Source: Bifidobacterium breve | GTDB taxonomy: Bacteria; Actinomycetota; Actinomycetes; Nanopelagicales; Nanopelagicaceae | Direction of reading: 5' to 3' | NCBI GenBank assembly: GCA_945876865.1 | Contig: CAMCPZ010000001.1 | Coordinates: 1-64,000, forward strand | Length of the DNA stretch: 64,000 nucleotides | Shown here: positions 23,630 to 33,417 of the stretch, piece after piece | Layout of the letters: each line of letters opens with the position of its first letter | Numbering within the stretch: position 1 is the first letter of the stretch | Translations under genes and position numbers: made by a program | Notes under the pieces: generated by a model | The model's database searches: none | The model's input: only the letters and a program-made list of their open reading frames with translations | Told to the model about the DNA's origin: nothing

Positions 23630-24553
23630 ATGGCGGCCAAGGATTTATACGAGAAGGATTTGTATTCAATCCTTGGCGTCAAGAAGAGCGATGATGCGGC
23701 TGCGGTAAAAAAGCAGTATCGCAAGCTCGCTAGAGAGCTACACCCAGATAAGACAAAGGGCGATAAGAAGCTCGAAGAGAAATTCAAATCTGTATCAGAA
23801 GCGTATGAAGTTTTATCTGACGATAAAAAGCGCGCTGAATACGATGAAATGCGTGAAGCTTTTAAAGGTGGGCGTATCCCGCAAGGCGGTGGAAATTTTG
23901 GCGGTGGCGGATTCCAAGGCGCAGACTTCTCTAATTTATTCGGCGGCGGATCACAAGATATTTTCGGGACAATCTTCGGTGCTGGTCACGGACCACGCCG
24001 CGGACAAGATTTAGCAGCAACCACAACGATTTCATTTAGAGATTCAATTTATGGAACCGAGTTAGATTTAAAACTTGCGCCACAAGGCGGTAAGGCAAAT
24101 TCTGTAACCACAAGAATTCCTGGCGGAATTAATGACGGTGCAAAAATTAAATTAAAGGGGCGCGGCGGCAAAGGGCCAGCAGGTCCTGGTGATTTATTTG
24201 TAACTGTAAATGTTGTGAAACATCCAGTATTTTCAAGAAACGAATCCAATTTATTGATGACGCTTCCAGTTACCTTTACCGAAGCTGCGCTTGGCGCTGA
24301 TATAAAAGTTCCGACTCTTGATGGCGATGAAGTGACAGTTCGTATTGCTCCAGGCACGCCTAATGGCCGCACACTTAGAATTAAATCTCGTGGCGTGCAA
24401 ACAGCGCGAGGCACTGGTGATTTATTAATTACTATTGAGATTCAAGTTCCGCAACGCGTCGATGGTAAAGCAAAAGAGGCGCTTGAAGCTTTTGCAAAAG
24501 CTACGGAAGAATTCAATCCACGCGCTGATTTAGCACAGAGAGCGAGGGCGTAG
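23630..24553 (+). CDS. dnaJ: DnaJ-family chaperone (J domain + G/F region + C-terminal domains, no zinc-finger domain)
   Basis: DLYSILGVKKSDDAAAVKKQYRKLARELHPDK; GGGNFGGGGFQG; no CxxCxGxG repeats. Confidence 0.93.
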   Translation: MAAKDLYEKDLYSILGVKKSDDAAAVKKQYRKLARELHPDKTKGDKKLEEKFKSVSEAYEVLSDDKKRAEYDEMREAFKGGRIPQGGGNFGGGGFQGADFSNLFGGGSQDIFGTIFGAGHGPRRGQDLAATTTISFRDSIYGTELDLKLAPQGGKANSVTTRIPGGINDGAKIKLKGRGGKGPAGPGDLFVTVNVVKHPVFSRNESNLLMTLPVTFTEAALGADIKVPTLDGDEVTVRIAPGTPNGRTLRIKSRGVQTARGTGDLLITIEIQVPQRVDGKAKEALEAFAKATEEFNPRADLAQRARA

Positions 24554-24555
24554 TC

Positions 24556-24933
24556 ATGAGCAATGAAGAACATTCAGACGATGAAGCCGTTTATGTAATT
24601 TCGATTGCGTCACAACTTTCCGGAATGCATCCGCAAACTTTGCGGCAATACGATCGCATGGGTTTAGTTTCACCAGGTCGCGCATCAGGCCGGGGACGTA
24701 GATATTCGTTGCTCGACATTGCATCATTGCGCAATATTCAGCGCCTTGTCGGTGAGGGTATAAACCTTGCAGGAATAAAACGCATTATGGAATTGGAATC
24801 TGCTGTGGCGTCAATGGCGCTGGAAGTTGCAAAGCTACGCACTGAAGTTGATGCTTTGATTGAAGCCAATCCACCAAAATCTTTAGTGCGAAAAGGCAAG
24901 CAGACAATCGTGGTTTATAAGGAAGAGGGCTAA
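24556..24933 (+). CDS. hspR: HspR, MerR-family heat-shock repressor
   Basis: YVISIASQLSGMHPQTLRQYDRMGLVSPGRASGRGRRYS; downstream of dnaK-grpE-dnaJ. Confidence 0.95.
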   Translation: MSNEEHSDDEAVYVISIASQLSGMHPQTLRQYDRMGLVSPGRASGRGRRYSLLDIASLRNIQRLVGEGINLAGIKRIMELESAVASMALEVAKLRTEVDALIEANPPKSLVRKGKQTIVVYKEEG

Positions 24934-24942
24934 GGTTCACGC

Positions 24943-25476
24943 ATGAATTCACGCGATAAATTAAGAGAAGAAATTTTAAATAAGGCCGTAGTTCATGGCA
25001 AAGTTATTTTATCTTCAGGTAAAGAAGCCGACTACTACGTCGATCTTCGTCGCGTAACTCTTGATTCTGTTGCAGCTCCTCTAGTTGGCGAAGTGATGCT
25101 TGATTTAACTAAAGATTTAGAATTCGATGCTGTCGGCGGTTTAACTCTCGGAGCAGATCCAGTTGCAACAGCGATGATGCATGTTGCGGCAAGTAAAGGT
25201 CGCAACTTAGATTCTTTTGTAGTTCGCAAAGCTGAAAAAGCACATGGACTACAACGCCGAATCGAAGGCCCTGATGTAAAGGGGCGTCGGGTTCTTGCGG
25301 TTGAAGACACATCTACAACAGGTGGATCGGTCATGACTGCAGTAGAAGCACTCAAAGAGGCTGGCGCTATTGTTGTCGGTGTTGCAGTGATTGTTGAACG
25401 AGGTGCAGCTCCACTTATTGCAGAGAACGGTTTGAAATATTTAGCGGCCTATCAGCTTGCAGATTTGGGACTCTAA
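24943..25476 (+). CDS. pyrE: Orotate phosphoribosyltransferase
   Basis: LSSGKEADYYVDLRRVTLD; VLAVEDTSTTGGSVMTAVEAL PRPP motif. Confidence 0.94.
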   Translation: MNSRDKLREEILNKAVVHGKVILSSGKEADYYVDLRRVTLDSVAAPLVGEVMLDLTKDLEFDAVGGLTLGADPVATAMMHVAASKGRNLDSFVVRKAEKAHGLQRRIEGPDVKGRRVLAVEDTSTTGGSVMTAVEALKEAGAIVVGVAVIVERGAAPLIAENGLKYLAAYQLADLGL

Positions 25477-26126
25477 CCTTTTCGCTCTTTACGTTCTTCG
25501 TATATTCCTTTTAGAAGCGGCAAAAGCGAGACCAAAACAATTAATCCAACAATTGGATACAGATACTTATTTACCGATCCCTTGATTACATCACCAAGTA
25601 GATAACCAATTCCGATTGCAACTTGGGTCCAAATAATTGCGCCGATCGCATTCCAAGTTGAAAATAATCTACGATCTAGATTCGCGACACCGCAGACTGG
25701 ATTAATCAGGGTTCGGGCAAATGGAACAAAGCGGCCGAAAACTAAAGCCTTACGTGGGCCGTATTTAATTAACCACTTCTCAGTAGTAGCGACCATTCTT
25801 TGATTAAAGAATCTAGTGTTCGGTCGATCAAAAAACTTTCTGCCAAATTTTTTACCAAACCAATATCCAACTTCGCCACCAACGATTGCGGCGACGGGCG
25901 CCAGTGTAAATAGAAGTGGTGCCGATAGTTTGGCATCGCCTAAGATCGCAGCCCCAGTTCCAGAAGCTGCAATTCCAGCCAGGAAGACGACCTCGCCCCC
26001 AGGGAAAATAAGCCCAATCAACAGCCCAGTTTCCATAAAAATAATGGCAAGCACACCAATTAGACCGAGGCTAGAGACAACCGCTTGGGCATCGAGCAGG
26101 TCGGTTAAGTTCTCAAATAGGTTCAT
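25473..26126 (-). CDS. dedA: DedA family (SNARE-associated/VTT domain) membrane protein
   Basis: FMETGLLIGLIFPGGEVVFLAG; GRFVPFARTLINPVCGVANL. Confidence 0.93.
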   Translation of the reverse strand: MNLFENLTDLLDAQAVVSSLGLIGVLAIIFMETGLLIGLIFPGGEVVFLAGIAASGTGAAILGDAKLSAPLLFTLAPVAAIVGGEVGYWFGKKFGRKFFDRPNTRFFNQRMVATTEKWLIKYGPRKALVFGRFVPFARTLINPVCGVANLDRRLFSTWNAIGAIIWTQVAIGIGYLLGDVIKGSVNKYLYPIVGLIVLVSLLPLLKGIYEERKERKG

Positions 26127-26288
26127 GATGGGGGTTAGGTTATTCGGTTATCTGGTCGCCTAACCTAACCTAGGCTTAATTGAGCGCAATTAATCTGTGG
26201 GATACCTATTTATTTGCATCTCCCAGCGGTTCTATGTGTAATCTTTCGACCTCATGGGTTCAACGACGCACACATATAGGAGATCTTC

Positions 26289-28544
26289 GTGGAAAATCTG
26301 GTCCAAGTAACTGGTTCCAACCTGACCTACGTTTATGTAGTTCTGGGTATTTCGTTAGTGGCACTAGCCATTGCATACGCTCTTCGCGCTCAAATCTTGG
26401 CAGCGAATGAGGGAACCGAGAAAATGCAGGAGATTGCAGCCGCTGTCCAAGAGGGTGCAGCCGCATATCTAAACCGTCAATTCAAAACCCTTTCCTATTT
26501 TGTAGGAATTGTTTTCTTCTTACTTTTTGCACTACCGGGAGAATTTGAAATTCGCTTAGGCCGATCAATCTTCTTCTTGCTCGGAGCTCTCTTCTCTGCA
26601 GCTGTTGGATACAACGGAATGTGGCTTGCAGTTCGCGCAAACGTTCGCGTTGCCGAAGCAGCTCGTCAAAAGTCTGCGGCTAACGCAGTAAAGATTGCAT
26701 TCCGCACTGGTGGCGTAGTTGGTATGACCACAGTTGGATTAGGACTTCTTGGTGCCTCACTTGTTGTAGCTATTTACCGAGAAAATGCACCAGCAGTTCT
26801 TGAAGGTTTCGGTTTCGGCGCCGCAATGCTTGCGATGTTTATGCGCGTTGGTGGCGGAATCTTTACGAAGGCAGCAGATGTCGGAGCTGACCTAGTTGGA
26901 AAAGTTGAACAAGGAATTCCAGAAGATGATCCTCGCAACCCAGCGACAATTGCTGACAACGTAGGAGATAACGTCGGCGACTGCGCCGGTATGGCAGCAG
27001 ATCTATTCGAATCGTATGCAGTGACACTTGTTGCAGCGCTAATTCTAGGTAAAGCAGGCTTTGGTGATGCGGGCTTAATTTTCCCACTCATCGTCCCAGC
27101 AATCGGAATTGTTACAGCAATAATCGGTATCTTTATTACTCGACTTCGCCCAACAGATAAGTCAGCAATGCAGGCAATTAACCGCTCATTCTTCTTATCA
27201 GCAATTATTTCTGCGGTGCTTGTTGCATTTGCAACATACACATATCTACCTTCATCACTTACACAAATGTCAGGTTTGACTCCAGAAGCAGCAGCGGTTG
27301 ATGTAAATCCACGCGTCCTAGCAATAGGCGCGGTTCTAATCGGAATCGTTCTTGCCGCAGCAATTCAACTATTGACTGGTTTCTTTACCGAAGTTGGTAA
27401 GCGCCCAGTAAACGATGTTGCAGCTTCATCAAAGACTGGTGCAGCAACAGTAATTCTTGCTGGAATCTCAGTTGGTTTTGAATCAGCAGTTTATTCCGCT
27501 CTCTTGATTGCAGCTTCAGTATTCGGCGCATTCTTACTTGGTGGCGGCTCAATTGTTCTTTCACTATTCGCAGTAGCGCTCGCCGGAACTGGACTTCTAA
27601 CAACAGTAGGCGTGATTGTTGCCATGGATACCTTCGGTCCAATTTCAGATAACGCGCAAGGAATTGCTGAAATGTCTGGCGATGTAAAGGGCGAAGGCGC
27701 ACAAATTCTTACCTCACTAGATGCAGTTGGTAATACAACAAAGGCGATCACAAAGGGAATTGCAATTGCTACTGCAGTTCTTGCAGCGACAGCGCTCTTT
27801 GGTGCATTTACTGATGCAATCAAGGAAGCTGTTCACAAAGCTGTTGGCGACGCCGAAGTTGCACTTCAGTATCAAGGAATTCTTGATGTTGCCGATCCAC
27901 GCAACTTAGTCGGTTTAATTATCGGCGCAGCAGTTGTATTCATGTTCTCAGGTCTTGCAGTTAACGCTGTCTCAAGAGCAGCCGGAGCGGTTGTTCATGA
28001 AGTTCGCGAACAATTTAGATTGCACCCAGGAATTATGAAGGGAACCGAGAAGCCAGAGTACGGTCGCGTTGTTGATATTTGCACACGTGATTCACTACGC
28101 GAATTAGTAACACCAGGGTTGCTTGCAGTAATGGCACCAATCGCAGTTGGCTTTGGTCTAGGCGTTGGTGCACTTGGTGCATACCTTGCTGGCGCAATCG
28201 GAACCGGAACTTTGATGGCGGTATTCCTATCTAACTCTGGTGGCGCATGGGATAACGCTAAGAAGATGGTTGAAGATGGAAACCATGGCGGTAAAGGATC
28301 TGATGCACATCACGCAACAATCGTTGGTGACACTGTCGGAGATCCATTTAAAGATACTGCCGGTCCTGCAATTAACCCATTAATCAAAGTTATGAACCTT
28401 GTTGGTCTTCTTGTGACTCCAGCAATTGTTGGGTTTGCGCTCGGTGATAACACCGACTACTCAATGGTAATTGCCTTAGTTGCTACTTTGATAATTGTTT
28501 ATGCATTGATTCGCAACCGTCGCGCATCAACTCGCATCAGCTAA
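26289..28544 (+). CDS. hppA: Membrane-bound H+-translocating pyrophosphatase
   Basis: DVGADLVGKVEQGIPEDDPRNPATIADNVGDNVGDCAGMAADLFESYAVT signature; GNTTKAITKG suggests the K+-independent class. Confidence 0.96.
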   Translation: MENLVQVTGSNLTYVYVVLGISLVALAIAYALRAQILAANEGTEKMQEIAAAVQEGAAAYLNRQFKTLSYFVGIVFFLLFALPGEFEIRLGRSIFFLLGALFSAAVGYNGMWLAVRANVRVAEAARQKSAANAVKIAFRTGGVVGMTTVGLGLLGASLVVAIYRENAPAVLEGFGFGAAMLAMFMRVGGGIFTKAADVGADLVGKVEQGIPEDDPRNPATIADNVGDNVGDCAGMAADLFESYAVTLVAALILGKAGFGDAGLIFPLIVPAIGIVTAIIGIFITRLRPTDKSAMQAINRSFFLSAIISAVLVAFATYTYLPSSLTQMSGLTPEAAAVDVNPRVLAIGAVLIGIVLAAAIQLLTGFFTEVGKRPVNDVAASSKTGAATVILAGISVGFESAVYSALLIAASVFGAFLLGGGSIVLSLFAVALAGTGLLTTVGVIVAMDTFGPISDNAQGIAEMSGDVKGEGAQILTSLDAVGNTTKAITKGIAIATAVLAATALFGAFTDAIKEAVHKAVGDAEVALQYQGILDVADPRNLVGLIIGAAVVFMFSGLAVNAVSRAAGAVVHEVREQFRLHPGIMKGTEKPEYGRVVDICTRDSLRELVTPGLLAVMAPIAVGFGLGVGALGAYLAGAIGTGTLMAVFLSNSGGAWDNAKKMVEDGNHGGKGSDAHHATIVGDTVGDPFKDTAGPAINPLIKVMNLVGLLVTPAIVGFALGDNTDYSMVIALVATLIIVYALIRNRRASTRIS

Positions 28545-28601
28545 TGTCAATTAAAGTCTGAAATTAGGCACCACAAGAGTTAGGAACTTCCCCCGAAGAC
28601 C

Positions 28602-31361
28602 ATGGGTATAAAACTTGTAATCGTGGAATCTCCCGCGAAGGCGCGCAAAATTGGCGGCTTCCTGGGAGATGACTACGTCGTTGAAGCATCAGTTGGGCAT
28701 ATTCGTGATCTGCCACAACGCGCTGCTGACATTCCTAAGGAATACAAGAAGATTGCTTGGGCTAAAGAGGGCGTAAATATTGAAGAGGGCTTTGAACCAC
28801 TTTATGTAATTAATCCAGATAAGAAAGCGAAAGTCTCTGAGCTTAAAGCGCTTATGAAAGATGCCGACGAATTAATTCTGGCGACGGACGAGGACCGCGA
28901 GGGCGAAGCGATTGCTTGGCATTTAATTGAAGTTCTGCGCCCAAAAATTCCAATTCGCCGAATGGTTTTTCATGAAATTACAAAAGAGGCAATAAAAAAA
29001 GCAGCAGAAGAAACCCGCGATTTAGACTATCGATTGGTTGATGCGCAAGAGACCCGCCGAGTTTTAGATCGCCTATATGGCTATCGACTTTCTCCAGTTT
29101 TATGGAAGAAAGTAATGCCAAGAATTTCTGCCGGCCGTGTGCAATCTGTTGCAACAAGGCTAATTGTTGAACGTGAACGTGAACGCATAGCTTTCATCTC
29201 ATCAAAGTGGTGGGATTTAACTGCGCAATGTGAAGCTGGGTTTAATGCAAGGTTGCTTTCGCTTGATGGCAAGCGAGTTGCTGCTACAAATGATTTCGAT
29301 GCAAATGGTGGATTAAAAGAGAAATCATTAGCAAATATTCTCTTATTGGATGAAGCCGGCGCAAATGAATTGGTTCAGAGCCTCAATGGAAAATCTCTGA
29401 CTGTTAAATCAACTGAAGAGTCGCCAAGAACTGAACGACCAAAAGCACCATTTACGACATCAACCATGCAACAAGATGCTGGATCAAGACTTGGTTGGGG
29501 TGCCCAACTAACAATGCGCGTCGCTCAACGGTTATACGAAAATGGTTACATCACATATATGCGAACCGATTCGGTAACTCTTTCTCAGAGCGCAATTGAA
29601 TCTGCAAGAAGTTCTGCCAAATCTTTATATGGGGCCGAATATATTCCAGCAGCGCCTAGGGTCTATGAAGGAAAATCAAAGAACGCGCAAGAAGCGCACG
29701 AAGCGATTAGGCCAGCCGGAGAAACATTTAGAACCCCTGGCGAACTAGCCCCAGAACTTTCACGAGATGAATTCTCGCTCTACGATTTAATTTGGAAGCG
29801 CACCATTGCATCACAAATGTCAGATGCTAAAAAAATGCAGATGCGAGTTGACTTTGATGTGGAAACTAAAACTGGTGGCGCTGCGATTTTCAGAGCAAAT
29901 GGTTCAGTCATCACCTTCCCAGGATTCTTGGCTGCATATGAAGAGATTGTTGAAGATAAATCAGGAGATGACGAGAGCGCGGAAAGCGATAAAAGATTGC
30001 CGGCAATGACTGTTGGAGATTCGATTAAAGTCTCTAACTACATCTGCGAAGGCCACGAAACCAAACCACCTGCTAGATATACCGAACCAACGCTGGTTAA
30101 GAAGCTGGAAGAACTTGGTATTGGCCGACCATCTACCTTCGCATCAATCATGAGCACAATTCAAGATCGTGGCTATGTTGCAAAACGTGGCCGCGCACTT
30201 GTTCCAACCTTTCTAGCATTTTCAGTTACTGGTTTACTTGAACAGCATTTTGGAAAATTAGTTGACTATGAATTCACCGCTTCAATGGAAGAAGATCTAG
30301 ATCGAATTGCAAATGGCGAAGAGGATCGCATTACTTGGCTAACTAAGTTCTTCTTTGGCACTGAAGGAAACCCTGGTCTAGAAGCACTTGCCGCTGATTT
30401 AGGCGCGATTGATGCCCAACAAATCAACACCATGAAAATGGGTGAGGATATTGAAATTCGCGTTGGTCGGTATGGTGCATATATTCAAAAGGGAATTGGC
30501 GATGACCGTAAATTTGCAAACATTCCAGAGACCATGGCGCCGGATGAACTTACACTTCAAGTAGCAATAGATTTATTAGCTCAGCCATCTGGCGAACGCG
30601 AACTTGGCATTCATCCAGAAACCAACCTGCCGTTGTTAGCAAAGTCTGGAAGATTTGGTCCATATATAACCGAGGTTTTTCCAGAACCAGAAATGGTTGT
30701 TGATAAGAAGACCGGCGAACTAAAGAAGCCGCGTAAGAAGAAAGATGCACCAAAACCAAAGACCGCATCACTTCTTTCAACAATGACTCTAGATACGATA
30801 ACAATTGACGATGCCTTGAAATTGATGTCACTTCCAAGAACTCTTGGTGACTATGAAGAAGTTCCAATTACTGTTCAAAATGGTCGCTATGGACCTTATA
30901 TGACTCACGGAACTGATTCTCGAACCTTAACTTCAGAGGATCAATTATTTGCAATTACTTTGGATGAAGCGATTGAACTTTATAAACAACCTAAGGTCCG
31001 TCGTCGAGGTGTTGCAAAGCCACCATTAAAAGATTTGGGAATCGATCCAGCAAGCCAGAAACCAGTTCTAGTAAAAGATGGTCGATTCGGCATCTACATA
31101 ACTGATGGCGAAACAAATGCAACGCTTCGTCGCGGCGATAACGTTGAGTTTTTAACTCTAGAACGCGGACTTGAATTGTTAGCAGGACGACGTGCTTGGG
31201 AAATCGAAAATGGTGGAGCTAGCCGAGTTAAGAAGAGCAGCAAACGCGCTAAGAAAGCTGCCCCATCTCTAACCAAGAACACAGTTAAAGCCACAGGTAA
31301 GGCAAAAAGTAAGAAAAAAGCGGCTACGGGTAAGGGTAAAGCCGCAACCACTTCGGCATAA
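28602..31361 (+). CDS. topA: DNA topoisomerase I, Lys-rich C-terminal tail
   Basis: KLVIVESPAKARKIGGFLGDDYVVEASVGHIRDLP; ITYMRTDSVTLS active site. Confidence 0.97.
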   Translation: MGIKLVIVESPAKARKIGGFLGDDYVVEASVGHIRDLPQRAADIPKEYKKIAWAKEGVNIEEGFEPLYVINPDKKAKVSELKALMKDADELILATDEDREGEAIAWHLIEVLRPKIPIRRMVFHEITKEAIKKAAEETRDLDYRLVDAQETRRVLDRLYGYRLSPVLWKKVMPRISAGRVQSVATRLIVERERERIAFISSKWWDLTAQCEAGFNARLLSLDGKRVAATNDFDANGGLKEKSLANILLLDEAGANELVQSLNGKSLTVKSTEESPRTERPKAPFTTSTMQQDAGSRLGWGAQLTMRVAQRLYENGYITYMRTDSVTLSQSAIESARSSAKSLYGAEYIPAAPRVYEGKSKNAQEAHEAIRPAGETFRTPGELAPELSRDEFSLYDLIWKRTIASQMSDAKKMQMRVDFDVETKTGGAAIFRANGSVITFPGFLAAYEEIVEDKSGDDESAESDKRLPAMTVGDSIKVSNYICEGHETKPPARYTEPTLVKKLEELGIGRPSTFASIMSTIQDRGYVAKRGRALVPTFLAFSVTGLLEQHFGKLVDYEFTASMEEDLDRIANGEEDRITWLTKFFFGTEGNPGLEALAADLGAIDAQQINTMKMGEDIEIRVGRYGAYIQKGIGDDRKFANIPETMAPDELTLQVAIDLLAQPSGERELGIHPETNLPLLAKSGRFGPYITEVFPEPEMVVDKKTGELKKPRKKKDAPKPKTASLLSTMTLDTITIDDALKLMSLPRTLGDYEEVPITVQNGRYGPYMTHGTDSRTLTSEDQLFAITLDEAIELYKQPKVRRRGVAKPPLKDLGIDPASQKPVLVKDGRFGIYITDGETNATLRRGDNVEFLTLERGLELLAGRRAWEIENGGASRVKKSSKRAKKAAPSLTKNTVKATGKAKSKKKAATGKGKAATTSA

Positions 31362-31374
31362 GTAGGCTTAGCTC

Positions 31375-33417
31375 ATGCCTAATTCACTTCCATATCCTGG
31401 CGCACCCGCAGGAACCGAGAGCAGAAGTGTTTTAGCTATCCCCGCATTTAGAAAATTATGGAATTCAATGGCCTTCTCTTCTTTTGGAGACTGGCTTGGT
31501 CTGCTTGCAACAACGGCTATGGCGCTGGAACTTTCAGATGGCGATTATTCAAAAGCAAACTTTGCAATCGCAGGCGTGTTTATTGTTCGCTTATTACCAG
31601 CGGTAATTCTTGGTCCGATAGCTGGGGTCTTTGCAGATCGTTTTGATCGCAGACGGCTAATGATTTTCTGTGACATCTTTAGATTTGCACTTTATCTTTC
31701 GATTCCTTTAGTTGGAAATTACTTCTGGTTGTATACCGCAACGATTCTGGTCGAATGTTTTACACTCTTCTGGTCTCCAGCAAAAGAGGCAACCGTTCCC
31801 AATATGGTTCCAAAAAATAAATTAGAAAGTGCTAACCAAGTTTCACTACTAGCGGCATATGGAACCGCGCCAATTGCCGCGATTGTTTTCTCGTTACTTG
31901 CTCTAGTCTCGGTTGCCACAACAAGCTTTCTACCAGCTGAATATTCATCGACTGCGGATCTAGCGTTATACATAAATGCAATATCCTTCCTTTACACCGC
32001 ATGGATTGTTTATCAATTACGAGAAATTCCAAAAGGCCCAGCAGGTAACGCTGTAGCAGGTGAAAATATTGGGAAAGCGCTATTTGAAGGATTTAAATTT
32101 GTAAGTGGCTCAAAGATAATCCGAGGATTAATTTTTGGAATGCTTGGTGCATTCTTTGCAGCTGGCGCAGTGATTGGTTTAGCCAGAACATTTGTTGGCG
32201 ATCTAAATGCCGGAGATGCTGCCTACGGAATTCTCTTTGGTGCGGTATTTACCGGTTTAGCACTTGGAATCTGGCTAGGGCCAAAGGTTTTTGCTCAGTT
32301 CTCTCGCAGAAGAATTTTTGGCGCAACCCTAACAATTTCCTCCTCCTTCTTAATTCTTTTATCTCTTATGACAAACCTGGTTCTTGCAATTTTTATCACG
32401 GTTCTACTGGGAGCATTTGCCGGAATTTCTTGGGTAACTGGTTTCACAATGCTTGGACTTGAGGTCGCCGATGAAGTCCGCGGTCGAACTTTTGCTTTCG
32501 TCCAATCTCTGATTCGAGTCTCTCTAGTTCTTGTTTTGGCAATTGCGCCATTAGTTGCTGCAGCAATTGGACGCCATACCTATGAATTTGAAAATTTTGA
32601 AGTTACCTACAACGGTGCTGCGTTCACAATGTTTGGTGCCGGAATTATTGGGGTAATTGTTGGAGTTATTTCTTATCGCACAATGCGCGATCGCCCAACA
32701 GTCTCGCTCTGGTCAGATATCGTCGCAGCAAGCCGAGGTGAACTTGGTGGAATCACTGGCACTACACATAACGGAATCTTTATCTCATTTGAAGGTGGCG
32801 AAGGTTCTGGAAAATCCACACAAACTCAATTATTAAAAGAGTATTTGGAATCAACCGGTAAAGAAGTTCTGCTGACTCGCGAACCAGGTGGAACACCGCT
32901 TGGCAAGCGCCTGCGCGAAATTCTTCTAGATACTGAAACCGGAAATATTTCTCCAAGAGCTGAAGCTCTCTTATATGCAGCAGATCGCGCAAACCATGTC
33001 TACTCATTAATTCAACCAGCGCTTAACTCAGGAAAAGTTGTTATAACCGATCGGTATTTAGATTCATCTGTCGCCTATCAAGGTGCCGGTCGAATATTGC
33101 AGCCATCTGAAGTAGCGCGAATTTCTCGTTGGGCAACTGAAAATCTAGCGCCAACGCTGACTGTCGTTATGGACATCCCTGCAGAGCTAGGAATTTCTAG
33201 ACTGCGTTCATTAGATCGATTAGAAGCGGAACCATTAGCTTTTCATGAGCGTATCCGACAAGAGTTTCTTAACATTGCCGGGTCGGATCCAGAGCGATAT
33301 TTTGTTGTCGATGCGACTCAAGATAAAGCGAGCATCCATGAACAAATCATTGAACGCGTTCTGAGTTTGCCACAATTGAAGGAGAGCTCAATCGAGAAGA
33401 AGCGATTTAGAAAATAG
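31375..33417 (+). CDS. tmk: Fusion protein: N-terminal MFS-type transporter domain + C-terminal dTMP kinase
   Basis: About 460 aa MFS-like region (FADRFDRRRLMI) followed in the same frame by GIFISFEGGEGSGKSTQTQLLKEYLESTGKEVLLTREPGG and ITDRYLDSSVAYQGAGR. Confidence 0.94.
   Translation: MPNSLPYPGAPAGTESRSVLAIPAFRKLWNSMAFSSFGDWLGLLATTAMALELSDGDYSKANFAIAGVFIVRLLPAVILGPIAGVFADRFDRRRLMIFCDIFRFALYLSIPLVGNYFWLYTATILVECFTLFWSPAKEATVPNMVPKNKLESANQVSLLAAYGTAPIAAIVFSLLALVSVATTSFLPAEYSSTADLALYINAISFLYTAWIVYQLREIPKGPAGNAVAGENIGKALFEGFKFVSGSKIIRGLIFGMLGAFFAAGAVIGLARTFVGDLNAGDAAYGILFGAVFTGLALGIWLGPKVFAQFSRRRIFGATLTISSSFLILLSLMTNLVLAIFITVLLGAFAGISWVTGFTMLGLEVADEVRGRTFAFVQSLIRVSLVLVLAIAPLVAAAIGRHTYEFENFEVTYNGAAFTMFGAGIIGVIVGVISYRTMRDRPTVSLWSDIVAASRGELGGITGTTHNGIFISFEGGEGSGKSTQTQLLKEYLESTGKEVLLTREPGGTPLGKRLREILLDTETGNISPRAEALLYAADRANHVYSLIQPALNSGKVVITDRYLDSSVAYQGAGRILQPSEVARISRWATENLAPTLTVVMDIPAELGISRLRSLDRLEAEPLAFHERIRQEFLNIAGSDPERYFVVDATQDKASIHEQIIERVLSLPQLKESSIEKKRFRK

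Noticed and set aside
26177-26195. AATTGAGCGCAATT, a lac-operator-like palindrome upstream of hppA
   Set aside because: Short 5-bp arms, no second copy noticed, no LacI-type gene nearby; could easily occur by chance.
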